Of a DNA stretch of 64,000 nucleotides, positions 11,901-23,505 are shown in pieces. The notes beneath the pieces are model-generated. The model did not search any database and was not told where the DNA came from. It saw only the letters and a list, made by a program, of their open reading frames with translations. Every line of letters begins with the position of its first letter. Within the stretch, counting starts at the first letter, position 1. Location of the stretch: assembly GCA_032622095.1 (NCBI GenBank), contig CP136063.1, positions 214,849,982 through 214,913,981 on the forward strand, written 5' to 3'. Origin of the DNA: Siphonodentalium dalli (taxonomy: Eukaryota; Mollusca; Scaphopoda; Gadilida; Siphonodentaliidae). The translations under genes and the position numbers were made by a program.

Positions 11901-13339
11901 AAGCAATTAACATGTTTCAAAAAATCATAATTCTCAATGTGTAAGATGACCCCAACCAGTCAAGTGTTAAACACAACTAGTTTTTCTTTTGTATCAAAAC
12001 CAAATAGTGAACAAAATGGTTTATAAATATAATTTTTTTTTAACATTTGTACAATATAAACTAAAAGAATTTACAGTTTATACTATTAAAATATCAAATT
12101 TTTTTCAAATCTAGAAGAAAAAAGAGCAAGTTTTAAATTAAACAAATTAAAATTAAAAATAAATTCAACCATTTTTGAGTAAATTATATTTCAACTTTTT
12201 TCAAGTTTATGAAAAAATATAGCCAACACTTTTTTTTTAAATAATTTTTTTTTAGAAAAATTATTTTTACTCACAAGAGAGAAAGTTCAAAGAGTGATGT
12301 CCAAACTCAGGTTCGAATTTCAAGCACAATCCATAAGAATTGAGCAGCACTAAAAATTCATAAAACCTCTGCACACCACAGAGCATGCATATGTTGTGTG
12401 TCTGCTCATCAGCACAGAAGAATGAGAACTGAATTCAATACATCAGTGCTGGCTGTGTAGTATTGAACATTGTTAATTATATGGACATACCAATTTGTGT
12501 CGACATATACGATAATCTGCCGATGAATGTAGTCATATTGGAAGTTGGAGTTGTGGCAAATCCCCATGGAGGAACATTGTATTGGATGTTGAATATGCAT
12601 GAATATTCATATTGAGGCAGGTTTCAGAATGAGACACTGACAGATATTTAACAATTTTGAGATTTATGTGTCATAAGTCTAAGTCAACAGATTGTCGCAC
12701 CAGTGTTAAAATACCATGCATTCACATGGTTAATATAAAGAACACATACTACTGAAGATATATATGCATGTATAAAATTAAAGTGAATTAAATTTCACTT
12801 CAAGAATGTTATATATACATTTAGAGACCATAATGTTGAATTGTAATTGCTATGCCCATATGCTTTCATGTGCCTATTTTTAGTCAATGATTTTGAGTAG
12901 GTGGGGTTAATAGAAGAATATATTATCAAAAATAATGGTAACATTAAATAAAAAGTTTTATTGCCAAAGCTGGAGGGTTAAATTTTTTTGACATATCTGA
13001 AAAGAAGATCAAGTAGCATCAAAAACAGGTATAGCATGGTAGGGTGATGTTCATAATGTAGACATATAGGATATTGGAGAATTTCAGATAAATATATTCA
13101 TCCATGTAAAATGTGTAATTAAATATGCAAGATGGACCCTGGTCATATTTTGAGTGACCCCTCGGTGTTAATGCCATCAATAACCATACTTGCCATAAGA
13201 AACGAAAGGTGAAGTTCCTAATTCCATGAAGTTAGAACGAAATCTTCAAAGTAACGCCCATACAGAAAAGTTCCATCAAAGTAAACTTCGTTGTTAGTAA
13301 AATTCATAAAGAGAAATTGAGAAAAAAATCCCATCTGAT
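8941..13339. other. Repeat-poor AT-rich stretch
   Basis: None of the window's repeat families occurs here, which is unusual for this sequence. It is AT-rich with many long A and T runs and no convincing protein frame. Two loosely similar blocks (near 10,600 and 11,205) share TTAGAAATATT. On the minus strand 12,275-12,371 is an open block with a CAG on its upstream side and a GTGAGT on its downstream side; it could be an exon but its product is unrecognised, and a block this short stays open by chance fairly often. The stretch could be intron or flank of the candidate minus-strand gene start at 13.9 kb. Confidence 0.4.
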
Positions 13340-14170
13340 CATTAGGAGCTATCAGAACGAAGTGAGAGCGCACGCTGAGAGTTTATCGTATATATGTCCA
13401 CTCTACACAATACGCAATTAAAGCGAACACATGCTTGCCATGAGTTTCTTGAGGAAACTTGAGATTTTCATCTTACTCATCGGCGGCGAGTCCGTAAAGA
13501 GAATTTTTTTTAACTCGGACTCAAATTACAATTAGGAAGAAAATTCCATTTTATTGATTTTGGACTGGACCGGGGTCTAATGTCCAGTCGTAGCCATGTT
13601 CTTGGTTTCCGATATCGGCCTCCGATGACGTTTCTATTATAAAATCATCATAATTGCGAGTCGGCACTCAATTCACATAGAAATTAAAATTTTAAAACTC
13701 CGATACGGCAGTAAGAAGAATAATCAATAATATCTCGCGGATATAAAAGACCGAATTCGATAAAACTCGAATATTGCGTAGAAGAATTATTTACGAACCC
13801 ATCAAATTAAAAAGAAAAGTTCTTGGAATATCCGTCATCGATAAATTTAAAGAATACCTCACCTCCTCAAACGAGTACTGATACCGCAGTCTCGCCATCT
13901 TGCTATTTCAATAAACTCCCAGAATTCCTCAGTAAAAGATGGCGGCGCCCATGATTACAAATGTTTACGTTTAAGACTCCATAAAATGCATTGAATTCTA
14001 TATAATAGAAGCATCAAAGGCACAATCTGAAGGTATATTCCATGAAACTTACTGTTATAGTTCTCTATGTTTCATTCCTTGATAGTTTTCACTTTCATAT
14101 TTCCGTGTAAATCGAGGTGGAAAAGTCGTTATTTTTGCGTCCTGCGGAGCGAGGACAGGTGCTTTGTCAA
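13340..14170. promoter_or_regulatory. CpG-rich promoter-like patch
   Basis: CpG is clearly denser here than in the flanking kilobases (for example CGGCGGCGAGTCCG, CCGATATCGGCC, GGCGGCGCC). AAGATGGCGGCGCC at 13,936-13,949 (plus) and CAAGATGGCGAG at 13,891-13,902 (minus) resemble the YY1-type AAGATGGCGGC motif often found just downstream of animal transcription starts. Two opposed motifs 34 bp apart suggest a bidirectional promoter. The patch lies in the longest repeat-free part of the window. Promoter function is inferred from composition and motifs only. Confidence 0.45.
13863..13898 (-). CDS. Candidate first coding exon (partial gene, product unknown)
   Basis: On the minus strand an ATG in a strong context (AAGATGG) opens MARLRYQYSFEE. 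After twelve codons comes GAG followed by GTGAGG, a good splice-donor match, so the coding part would end in phase 0 at 13,863. Without splicing the frame runs about two dozen codons further to a stop, so a tiny independent protein is less likely than an exon. I do not recognise the protein. The next exon would lie below 13,862 and I could not identify it with confidence. The location inside a CpG-rich, repeat-free patch supports a gene start. It could still be chance: the open segment is short. Confidence 0.3.
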
Positions 14171-15132
14171 TGATGGAACCAACGAAAAATGTTGATTTTT
14201 AATATTGCCGTGTATTTAACATCTCAGACAGTTTCCTGTTAATATGTAAATTATGTTTGTTTAGTTATTTCACTGATGCCAGCCCACCTGTCAATAGACG
14301 CCGGTCAGTCACTGGACAATGGGTTTCAAATCAACACCCAATCGGCGTGTTGTTCTCATGATTACATAATCACGACAGAGGTGTGAACGCAATCTCGCAG
14401 TTTATCGGTAGATTATTCAACGAAGTCCTGTCATTAAACATATTCATAGCTCCCCACCCATTGTTTATAATTCAGACTGGAATCAATATTGCCTTTATTG
14501 TTAATTATTTAGGGGTAATATTTTCTATATTCTGATGTTACATTTAGATTAACAGCTCATCATAGATGCAATGTTGGATTTGGTAGGAACATCTTGTGGG
14601 GGCTATAATTAAGGAAACTTGCAACAGTAACTCGTGCTGACCACAGCCTAAATTGTAATACAATCTAATTTAAATTAATTACGACAGTAGTATGTAATTG
14701 TACCTCTTCAAATATGTGATTTTATATGTTAAAGGCTTACACATGTGTTTAAAAATACACCTAGTTTGTGGATTTTGAAACATAGTTCAGCACTGAGACA
14801 TATCCGGGATTAGTTTTATAGCTGCAACACATATGAGTGCCCAAACTTTGAATCCAAAATTACCTAAAAAAATATATTAATACTGAACTTAGTTTTAGTA
14901 GAAAGTTGAATTTCTGTGATTTTGGTAACAACTTTAAACTCTTTGGTGGGCGAGTACATCATATATGAAGTCATAATTATCCATGGGTGAATATATTTTT
15001 GCATATTAATTGGAGTAATATTATAACATTGTCCTATTGTAAAAAATAAATAATACAAACAACATTATTAAAAGCACAATCAATGTAAATAATATAAATA
15101 ATATCTATCTGCATGGTATATATGGAAATTTC
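14171..15132. other. Non-coding stretch beside the CpG-rich patch
   Basis: No gene recognised. CpG density falls off and the sequence becomes AT-rich. If the promoter-like patch works in both directions, a plus-strand transcript would start into this stretch, but I see no convincing exon. Confidence 0.35.
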
Positions 15133-15568
15133 TAGGGTTGAAACGATTAATCGACTAGCTGTAGTCGACGCTGAAATGTCGGAACGTTGACTCTGAATTT
15201 TGCCGTCGACTAGTCGGAACATAGTGTATTAGTTACATGTATAACGTTTTCAAGATCGATTCCGGCATAAATGATACTGACAGCGCTTGATCGGCACTCT
15301 GGCAATTTTCACATCATTATCCACCACATGTCTAATTATATAATTACATTCAGTGTGTTGGATGAATATCAAGATGTTTACCGTATTATTTCCCAAATAA
15401 TTTGGTGTCTATGCAGGGAAATGCGCTACGCAATAGACTGTCATTGCATCAGTCATCCGTACCATGTTATGTTTGAAAGTTTTGATATCGGGTACCGACT
15501 AGTCGACGCAACGCGACTCTTGGGCCTCGACTAGTCGACTTTGAAATTCACTAGTCGTTTCAACACTA
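15133..15568 (+). mobile_element. hAT-type non-autonomous element, internally deleted, 436 bp
   Basis: Ends TAGGGTTGAAACGATTAATC and CGTTTCAACACTA form imperfect terminal inverted repeats of hAT type. The exact 8-bp duplication GAAATTTC lies on both sides (15,125-15,132 and 15,569-15,576). Near the ends the word GACTAGTCGAC and variants recur, likely binding sites for a transposase supplied in trans. Compared with the copy at 45,885 it lacks about 500 bp of interior. An 87-codon frame inside resembles no transposase. Confidence 0.88.
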
Positions 15569-15750
15569 GAAATTTCCCATTTAGGAGACGATTTTTCAAA
15601 GTTATTTGAAACTTATTTGCACGTTTCATTGTTACATTTTCATATCTAGTAATAAAGAGGTTGAGTAAAGGCATTCTGCAAATTATGCTGAGCAGTATTC
15701 AATATGTAGAATTATGACATAACGCCAGTTATATACATAATACAATACAA

Positions 15751-15870
15751 ATGTGCACATGGAATGAATAGAGATAATTTGGGATATTATAATACTGCTG
15801 AAGATGTATGCAAGATGTACACATGGAATGAATAGAGATAATTTCAGACATTACAATACGGCTGAAGATG
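15751..15870 (+). repeat. Two-copy tandem repeat, about 63 bp
   Basis: The phrase CACATGGAATGAATAGAGAT, followed by AATTT and TGCTGAAGATGT-like sequence, occurs twice in a row with a few differences. No other copy seen in the window. Confidence 0.7.
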
Positions 15871-16647
15871 TTCTCTCCTGTGCCTAATAATCGTGATGGC
15901 CTGTTAATAGTGATGGGTGGGGATTTAGGCTGAAATTAATAATAGTGATGGCAATTTAACTCTTTGTCTCAATGCCAAATGATAGTGATCGTTGGGAATT
16001 TTCTCCAAAATTAATAATCGTGCTGACACTATTATTAGAGACCTGAGAGTATACATATAAGACACTTTGGTGCAAATAGGGTCAGGTTACTACGTTTTCA
16101 GATTTTTGCAGTTTTGGACCAGGAACCAGACTATTAAATATGAAACATTTAGTGCATGTGCCAATAAACAGACATGAGATTCACGAACACAATGTCACAT
16201 TGTTCATTCATTCATTAACTGACATTAAGCAATCAGGCTTGTCATTTTGAGGCTAGCCATAGCCCCCATCCACAGTAGCCTGCCTAAACTTGATATTCTG
16301 TAGACCATAAAGGGCCAATATTATGCAGGTTATTTTTTGTGAGGCACACAGTCAACTGTACTTCAAATTTGAGAAAATAACTGCAGATTTTAATCATTTA
16401 TTGGATTTCCAATAGATAAATCATTGGTATTCAGATGTATAAATATTGCCAAACTTGAAAATAACCCCCTTCATATCAAGTTTATAGGTCAGAACGAAAA
16501 ATGGCCCTCCTGGACCCATTCAAGGCAGACCATGATGGCCCTCCTGCAATTTTGGTAGTGAAAGACCTGAGCAATTATATTAACTTTGAGATGAAAATCT
16601 GTTATAAAATGTATTTTTACTTCTGTGAATTAGAAACTTAGAGAGTT
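15871..16647. other. Non-coding stretch
   Basis: No gene. Short imperfect recurrences of TAATAATNGTGATGGC lie between 15,890 and 16,030. An acceptor-like TTTTTGCAG near 16,106 opens about 20 codons without a donor. Confidence 0.35.
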
Positions 16648-16802
16648 CGACTCCTTAACCACAGCAGAATTATGGGTAACTTTTCAGGATTTAGTTGGAA
16701 ATATGGCTTGTTGCCATTGGTGCATTCACCAATGGTAACAATCCATATTTCCAACTAAATCCTGAAAAGTTACCCATAATTCTGCTGTGGTTAAGGAGTC
16801 GT
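16648..16802. mobile_element. TA-hairpin MITE, copy 3 (outer ends lost)
   Basis: Both arms are present from CGACTCCTTAACC inwards, but the CAGTAATGC tips are missing. Both arms carry TTGG/CCAA where most copies have TCGG/CCGA, so this change is matched across the hairpin. The apex is shortened to CCATTGGTGCATTCACCAATGG. Confidence 0.8.
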
Positions 16803-17026
16803 TGTTGTTGATTTTCGTGCATTTGACTGGTCCTTGCCCTAATTGAACAAGCCGCCTGATTCGTTATAACCTGACTCGGACACTTTTTGCTGCTGTGGTT
16901 AGGGTCTTCACTTTCTAGTAAATGTTCATGAGAAAACAGATTGAAACTGGTTAACTGCCAGTCATACTCTCTTCTGCATTGTATTCAATAATGTTAAATT
17001 TTAGCTGAAATACTCAAATACGATAC

Positions 17027-17134
17027 TAGTCCAATTCTTCTCGTACTAAAACCAGCTAAGATATTGGTATGGTGAGATGCTGGATTTAAAATACCAATAT
17101 CTTAGCTGGTTTTAGTACGAGAAGACTTGGACTA
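17027..17134. mobile_element. Single-occurrence foldback element with 9-bp flanking repeat
   Basis: TAGTCCAATTCTTCTCGTAC and its near-perfect complement form arms of about 44 bp around a loop of about 20 bp. ATACGATAC stands on both sides (17,018-17,026 and 17,135-17,143) as an exact direct repeat, consistent with a target duplication of 8 or 9 bp (hAT or Mutator type). No other copy seen in the window. Confidence 0.75.
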
Positions 17135-18367
17135 ATACGATACATACAACTTTTTCCTAACATAATTTGGGCAGAAAAACAGGACTTCACTTCTGTAGTT
17201 GTCATTTTAAATTAAGATGGCTTATTCAAAGACTAAAATTATGTATACATAATTTTTGTTGAGAGGTATCCCAAATCATACCTACGTGGAAGATTTCCGT
17301 AACAATTTGTTGATACAGTGCTGAAAATTAATCTTTCTGGGACATATACCACTTGTAGAAAGGTAGTTTAGGCATTTATCGACCTATTTCAATACCGGGC
17401 AAAATTCCGAAACAAATTTTAATAGGTGTATTTTACAGTTGACTAATTGATGCCCTCGTTCTTGGATACTTATAGCTTAATTATTTACAGAACTTATGTC
17501 ATATATTTTATATTCGGGAGACAGAATTTATTTATACACATATGTTTTATGATAATATTGCTGGTGAAAAGTGCACGCAGATTTGTCCCTACCAGTACCC
17601 AACTAAATAAGTGTCAGGGAAATAAAAAAAACACGATGTTTTAGTGGTGGACTTGGAGAGAATGTTGGCTTTGATTCTAATGATATTAGCATTCCAGGTA
17701 GTACAATTAAATATGTGCCTTGTTCCATGTCGCTATGACAACAATGTAAGGTAGCTCTTTTTACTAATACCCATCTTCCCTGGAAATATCACTGTCTTCT
17801 GACAGCAACTGTATGTGTATTACTTTATTGCATCTGTAGCTCAATACACCCACTTATCTCGGAATTGAAACTATAAGACTGACACAGAGGAATTAAACAA
17901 GGTAGAGGAAGACATTAAGTTTAGAACAAATTGATCCCACGATTAATAATATATTTTTGGACATAAAATGTTGGTCAATAAACGATGTCTTAGTTCAGTC
18001 TAATTAAAACGTTTTGCTGCAAGAAATCAATAATTAACATCAAAGTTATTTATATCTCGATTAATTCTCTACTTTATTTCCTTGTTTTTGTACAAAAACT
18101 ATAAAGATGCATTAAACATGAACGTGTTATTAACCCTCTTATCTCTGGTATGATTAGATATTGCTTTGTTTGCTGGTTTTTATGCAACCATTCTATTTCA
18201 TCCATGTTTAATATTAAAAGTGACATAATGTTTGAAATTTTTTTTAACATTATCCAGCCCTGTTATTAAAAACAATTTTCCTATGCTAAAATATTGCTCA
18301 GGTCTGAAATATATCCTCGGTTAAAAATCCTAGGATCCAAATACATGCAGTTCATGCTCTACACATA
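17135..18367. other. Non-coding stretch
   Basis: No gene recognised. A possible small exon at about 17,840-17,903 has acceptor- and donor-like edges but stops in all three frames, so it would be non-coding at best. Confidence 0.35.
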
Positions 18368-18584
18368 CAGTAATGCTCTAATTAATCGACTCCTTAAACA
18401 CAGCAGAATTATGGGTAACTTTTCAGGATTTAGTCGGAAATATGGCTTGTTGCCATTCATCAGAAAGCTCGCTCTCGGGGAGAGCTTTCTGATGAATGGC
18501 AACAAGCCATATTTCCGACTAAATCCTGAAAAGTTACCCATAATTCTGCTGTGGTTAAGGAGTCGATTACTTAGAGCATTACTG
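18368..18584. mobile_element. TA-hairpin MITE, copy 4, near-perfect palindrome
   Basis: CAGTAATGCTCTAATTAATC to GAGCATTACTG between TA (18,366-18,367 and 18,585-18,586). The apex is almost uninterrupted (GCTCTCGGGGAGAGC). The hairpin opens frames on both strands that read GNFSGFSRKYGLLPFI; this is an artefact of the palindrome. Confidence 0.9.
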
Positions 18585-19678
18585 TATTTCGGGGTTGTGT
18601 AATGACATTGATAAAGATGGCGACCGAGTCACTACTTTATAACTACATGTATTCCATTTGATTTTTATCTATGAACTTAAAGTTAGAACTCATCAGCAAT
18701 CACACAGAAGATGGCTAAAAAATGGTAGCTGACTGATGCTGATTAATAAGATAACGTCATGATGTTGCTGAAGGGGGTTGGCGGCCAGGCAATATAATTT
18801 GCTGGGGGAGAATGACTGAAATTCCTCCCTCAGTTCAATCTAAAAGTGGTTGCTAAAATATTTCAAATGGTTTTTAAAAAGATAATATGATGTCTAATTA
18901 AATTTTCTTTAAATTGTTATCAAATTATATTGTTACTGGTGAATTGGAATCTGATTTAAAATATATTATTTTATAATTAAATATTTATGACCAGGGAGTT
19001 GTAATCAACATTTGCCTCCAGTCTGTTTGTACGGTTGTACCATGTAGTTCACTACTGGCCCAGATATTCGTAATGGCATAATACTCCATTTGGAATAGTA
19101 AATGACTGGATACAGTACTATCTATAGTAATATGACTACAGGATGTTAGTGGGGGCCACTGAGTGCTTGCGCTGCACATTAGGACATTGTTCCACTGACT
19201 TGACACCACAGATTCCCAGCTAATTAACCGTATTTTAATCACTGACATTTAAATTTTAGAAACTGTTAGTTGTGTCATGTCATTTCACACATTCTTCACA
19301 TGTCATCGAGTCATCGTTTATTTGAGTGGCAGTAACGCACATAAGTACTAATTGCTGCGCTAATTTGGTGTTCATCAGAAAAATTAAAACTGTCGTAATT
19401 GCTGGTGAAAGGTGCAAATATCACTATATTGAACTATTGCCTCTGTATGGCATATTGCACAGTGAATAGTTTATCGTTATCCAACAAATGTCACTGAAAT
19501 TAACCACAATATTGCGTATATTAATCATCTTACATATAGTTGAGTTTTCATTGGGATTTATGTGGCATTTTTAGTTAGAATGCAGTCTGAACACATTAAC
19601 TTACCAACAAAACATTTTATGAAATTTGTTGTTCAGTTTGGTTTATTGGGTTTTAAAATAATCATTGTTTTAGCCACT
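18585..19678. other. Non-coding stretch
   Basis: No gene recognised. An AAGATGGCGACC word at 18,614-18,625 resembles the motif at 13.9 kb but lies in AT-rich sequence and opens only 14 codons before a stop. Confidence 0.35.
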
Positions 19679-20039
19679 CAAGCCTGCAAATAGTGTGTCT
19701 GTCATTTGCAGAATGAGGTCCACAGAGGGTGAATTTAGTGATGCTATCCCACACAGCATCACCAAATTCACACTCTGGGGATCTCATTCTGCTTAGGCCT
19801 CATCTTCTGGGAAGTATCTATAGTCTCAAATTAACAATATTTTTAGTAACTTTTTCCCTTCTGGGAAGTATTTATATCCCCTAATTTGCAGAAGATAAAA
19901 TACATAATCGAGGTGACTAATGGGTGAATATCACTTCAATTGGGGAAATTAAATCTGATCCTAGGTCTCCCATAGAAGATGAGGCCTAAGCAGAATGAGG
20001 TTCCCAGAGGGTGATTTTGGTGATGCTAGCCTACATTGT
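19679..20039 (+). mobile_element. CAAG bihairpin element, right end truncated
   Basis: Begins CAAGCCTGCAAATAGTGTGT. The left hairpin is intact (AATGAGGTCCACAGAGGGTG facing CACTCTGGGGATCTCATT), as is the core. It stops inside the right hairpin, just where the GTTATGGCCC-type module begins, so the truncation may be due to that neighbour. Confidence 0.8.
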
Positions 20040-20043
20040 GACC

Positions 20044-20470
20044 GGCAACACAGTTTGTTAATAAGTTAATTGGTTAATAAGCCGAAGATACTGGTCAAGT
20101 TTGAATATGGGTTCGGTTCAATTACTTTTACATGAGTTACGGCCCTTTTTCTACATAGAATTTGTTCGAACATTTTGGTTTCCGATAACTCCAGTTTGGA
20201 TCATTTGATTAGAGTCAAAGTTGGTATGTGTGTTTCTCAGCCAAAAATACAGGCCAAGTTCGAATATAGATTCCGTCCAATTATTTTTATTTATGGTGGA
20301 CGAAAGACTATACACAGAGGGTTATTTTTACTTTGGATTCCCTCGATTGCACTGAGAAACAACCAAACTTGGAAGCATCTGACAAATCTGCCCTATACGA
20401 ATCAGGTTACCCGCACATTGCTGCCTGAAATTTGTGTTGTTCTCTGGTATAATAAGGCCTAAAAAAAGAT
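20044..20470 (+). repeat. GTTATGGCCC-module repeat, diverged
   Basis: It carries the family phrases GAGTTACGGCCCTTTTT, GGTTTCCGATAACT, AAAGTTGGTATGTGTG and GGCCAAGTTCGAATATAG, found also at 49.1-49.6 kb and in related form at 61.3-62.5 kb. A 95-codon frame runs through it, but the stop-free stretch looks like a by-product of repeat composition. I cannot assign a known class. Confidence 0.55.
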
Positions 20471-20779
20471 GTTTGTTTCCTCTAAACCGGCGGACAGCCC
20501 CTCCAAAAACGGGCCATCTAACAAAATTTTATACCCTTCCATTAAAAAAAATAATTACGCAATCAGTCTACATTGCTGTGTTTTGGCCTTTGTTGTGTGC
20601 CTTTCGCATAGACCAATGGTGTCCTGAAACCGGCTTTTATATCAACTTCCACTTTCGTTTTCCAGTAAAAATGGACTTGCCCATGAAAAACACAGCTGTC
20701 TGATGTTTTATTCCATTTTGTCACATGAAAATGAAGGAAGATATTTGAAATAAACCGTTGAATCTTATTTCTTATTACT
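20471..20779. other. Non-coding stretch between repeats
   Basis: About 300 bp without a recognised feature. Frames of about 90 codons on both strands cross it and run into neighbouring repeats. It could be unmapped flank of the GTTATGGCCC module. Confidence 0.35.
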
Positions 20780-20884
20780 GAGAGCTTTCTGATGAATGGC
20801 AACAAGCCATATTTCCGACTAAATCCTGAACAGTTACCCATAATTCTGCTGTGGTTAAGGAGTCGATTACTAAGGGCATTACTG
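20780..20884. mobile_element. TA-hairpin MITE, copy 5, right half only
   Basis: Starts at the apex with GAGAGCTTTCTGATG and runs to GGGCATTACTG followed by TA. The left arm is missing altogether, with the break at the hairpin tip. Confidence 0.8.
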
Positions 20885-22136
20885 TAGCTTGTGGCACTAC
20901 ACGTCGGTGGGGTTCTAAAAGGTCATACCTGCCATTTTGGCATGAAACTTTTTATTCTATTTTACGGAATCTACAGGTTCGATTTTATAGGTTCGTCAGA
21001 TAACATATCAATATTTCAAGTATAAATGCCATTTTTTTATGTTTTCCAGGGAAATTCATATTGGTATAATTGCCATGGTTTATTATTCATTTGTTGACAT
21101 GTTAAAAAATTAAGTTATTTGATAGTGTTACTTATTATCTGAACATCCTGACAAATAAATGAATGGGAATGAAGTAATCACCAATCAGCTAGGTGTAAGT
21201 AAATTAATTGACAAATTATATACATAATAGTAAAGTAGTTTAGAATAAGACAATATTGTAAAATAACCAATTAATTTCTTGATTAGTTATAAATAACAAA
21301 TACCCCATCCTCACAAATAAAAATCCATTAGTTTTAAATTTTAAATAATATTTATTTTTTCCTCTGAAGTCATTCACATATATAAACTACACTAAATAAT
21401 TTACATGAAGGAAAATTAGGATTAGTCAACAAGCCATTGGGTTATTTAATTATTTAATGTCCTCTCCCTTAAAGGCACCCTTCCCCCAACTTCACGGATA
21501 AAAAAAATTAATCCTTTGGACCCACCAACTCCTAATGGACATATTTCAGCCTTGAATATTCAATTTGCCTTTGATGTCATTGATTTTATGAAACTAACAT
21601 CTGTTATGAGATTAGTTACCTGTACATCACATGCAGGTAGACTAATGAGGTTAAATAGAATTAACAATAGTGAATGTTCACACCTTATACAATGTCTCCA
21701 TTGGTCAGTGAAGATGGCAGGTGGACAGCACCAAAGCACAGGACTTGTTAATGCATCTGATGGCTTTTAACAACATCATTGTTTGTAGCCATGACTGCTT
21801 TGATGACAATCACTCCAGGGGTGATAGATCAGTGGGTGTGGGATTTGGGGTAGGGTGATGGTATCTTCTATCATCAGCTAATGTTAGTGCCTGCATAAAT
21901 GTATGTATATTTGAATTTGGAAATTGTCTCTCTAAAACCTTCATGGTGCAAATAAATGAAGGTTTCCTCTTATATTAAGTAGTGGCATGAGTTTACAGAT
22001 GATAGGAGACAAGGAGTCTGCAGAAATTGTTTAATTAGTTTTACAGTACCTGCCTACATGCTATAATACAGACAAGAACATACATTCTTTTATAAATTGT
22101 GAAAAATGTGACTAGTGTCACGCAAAATGAAAAAAT
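20885..22136. other. Non-coding stretch with a TTAA-short fragment
   Basis: About 21,126-21,170 (TTACTTATTATCTGAACATC and following) matches the interior of the TTAA-short family. The rest is AT-rich with no recognised gene; an 84-codon frame at 21,516-21,770 has no recognisable similarity. Confidence 0.4.
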
Positions 22137-22504
22137 AGCGTCATCAAATTCACCCTCTGGGAACCTTATTCTGCCTAGGAATCATCTTCTGGGAAATATC
22201 TATAGTCTCATATTAACATTGTCTTTTGTTACTTTTTCCCTTCTGTTTATTTTCTATATCCCCTAATTTGCAGAAGATGAAATGCCTAATCTAGGTAACT
22301 AATGGGTGAACATCACCAACATCAACTGGGGAACTTCAATGAGAATCCTACATGTAGGTTTCCCATAGCAGTTGAGGCCTAATCAGAATGAGGTTCCCAG
22401 AGGGTGAATTTGGTGATGCTAGCCCACTGTGTATGATAGCATCACTAAATGCACCCTCTTGGGAACTCATTCTGCAAATGTCAGACACTCTATTTCCAGG
22501 CTTG
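22137..22504 (+). mobile_element. CAAG bihairpin element, left end truncated
   Basis: Starts in the inner arm of the left hairpin (GTCATCAAATTCACCCTCTG) and continues through the core to a complete right hairpin and the end CTATTTCCAGGCTTG. Confidence 0.75.
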
Positions 22505-23246
22505 GGTTCAACCGTTCAAAAAATATCTGATAAAAAAATACTTTCAAATCCTGCCAGGGCTTCATGTGAACCAGATTCATAAATGACATTAAATAAACAC
22601 ATTTTGAACCACAGTGTCATTAACGCATACACTTTGATGAAGGTATCACTGATAGGATGCGGATAGCATTCCGAGTAAATTACCATGTGACAACAATTTC
22701 ATACAAACAAGTTAAAACCACAGAGGAGATTTGCAAATAAAAGTCTGTTATAAATGTTTTGACGAATTAGGGCTATTAAAATACTGTAAACATATTTCCA
22801 GCGTAACAATCCCGATTTCAAAGGGTTGACAGATTACTACGATAAAATAGTCCAAACATTTTAGATCATTCATTATTCATAGAGATCAGTAAACAAAGTT
22901 GATATATTTCTGTCATTAAAAGTGTGCTGATTAAAATTTTATTATATAACATTTGAATAAATGAGATAGTCCTATGTGTCATAGTCACTCGCTTCGTTTT
23001 ATGTATCATTAAAGCGGGGAAATAATTTGATTTTATGTCACGGTTGCTTCAATTTCACATTTTTAAAGCATGAATAATTTATTGGATAGATTTTTGCCAG
23101 AGACGATTTCAGCTTTGATAGATTTCGCCTGGAAAGTGTTCAATAATGTTATGTGTATAGCTGATTTATTATCAGGTGGCGACCTCGATAGGCAAATTTC
23201 ATCTCGTGTATTGGACGAACTTAATCTTTGTCACACCTGAGAGTCT
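22505..23246. other. Non-coding stretch
   Basis: No gene or repeat recognised; AT-rich. Confidence 0.35.
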
Positions 23247-23505
23247 TTAACCCCATCTACAGTAATGTTCTAATTAATTGACTCCTTAACCACAGCAGAA
23301 TTATGGGTAACTTTTCAGGATTTAGTTGGAAATATGGCTTGTTGCCGTTCATCGGAAAGCTCTCGCCATGGCAACAAGCCATATTTCCAACTAAATCCTG
23401 AAAAGTTACCCATAATTCTGCTGTGGTTAAGGAGTCCATTAATTAGAGCATTACTGTATACTGAATGGATTCTACCATTCAGTTATAAAAGTATTCACCC
23501 CTGGT
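23247..23505 (+). mobile_element. TTAA-short element split by a TA-hairpin insertion
   Basis: TTAACCCCATC before the TA-hairpin and CTGAATGGATTCTACCATTC after it together give the left end of a TTAA-short element. Only the first 60 bp or so of the host element remains. Order of events: TTAA-short first, TA-hairpin later. Confidence 0.7.
23260..23456. mobile_element. TA-hairpin MITE, copy 6, nested in a TTAA-short element
   Basis: CAGTAATGTTCTAATTAATT to GAGCATTACTG between TA (23,258-23,259 and 23,457-23,458). Both arms carry TTGG/CCAA in place of TCGG/CCGA. The host element's phrase is restored if the MITE and one TA are ignored, which supports TA target duplication. Confidence 0.88.

Noticed and set aside
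12275-12371. Second exon of the minus-strand candidate gene
   Set aside because: The frame is open and edged by CAG and GTGAGT, but it is only about 32 codons in AT-rich DNA, the pyrimidine tract is poor and the translation is unrecognised. Not strong enough to call.
18359-18602. Recurrent open frames encoding GNFSGFSRKYGLLPFI and its mirror on the other strand
   Set aside because: They arise wherever a TA-hairpin arm is read (18.4, 20.8, 23.3, 30.2, 31.4, 40.6, 44.2, 54.9, 56.5 kb) and are a by-product of the palindrome.
18601-18660. Another promoter with AAGATGGCGACC
   Set aside because: Isolated motif without CpG enrichment; the frame closes after 14 codons; it lies beside a MITE.
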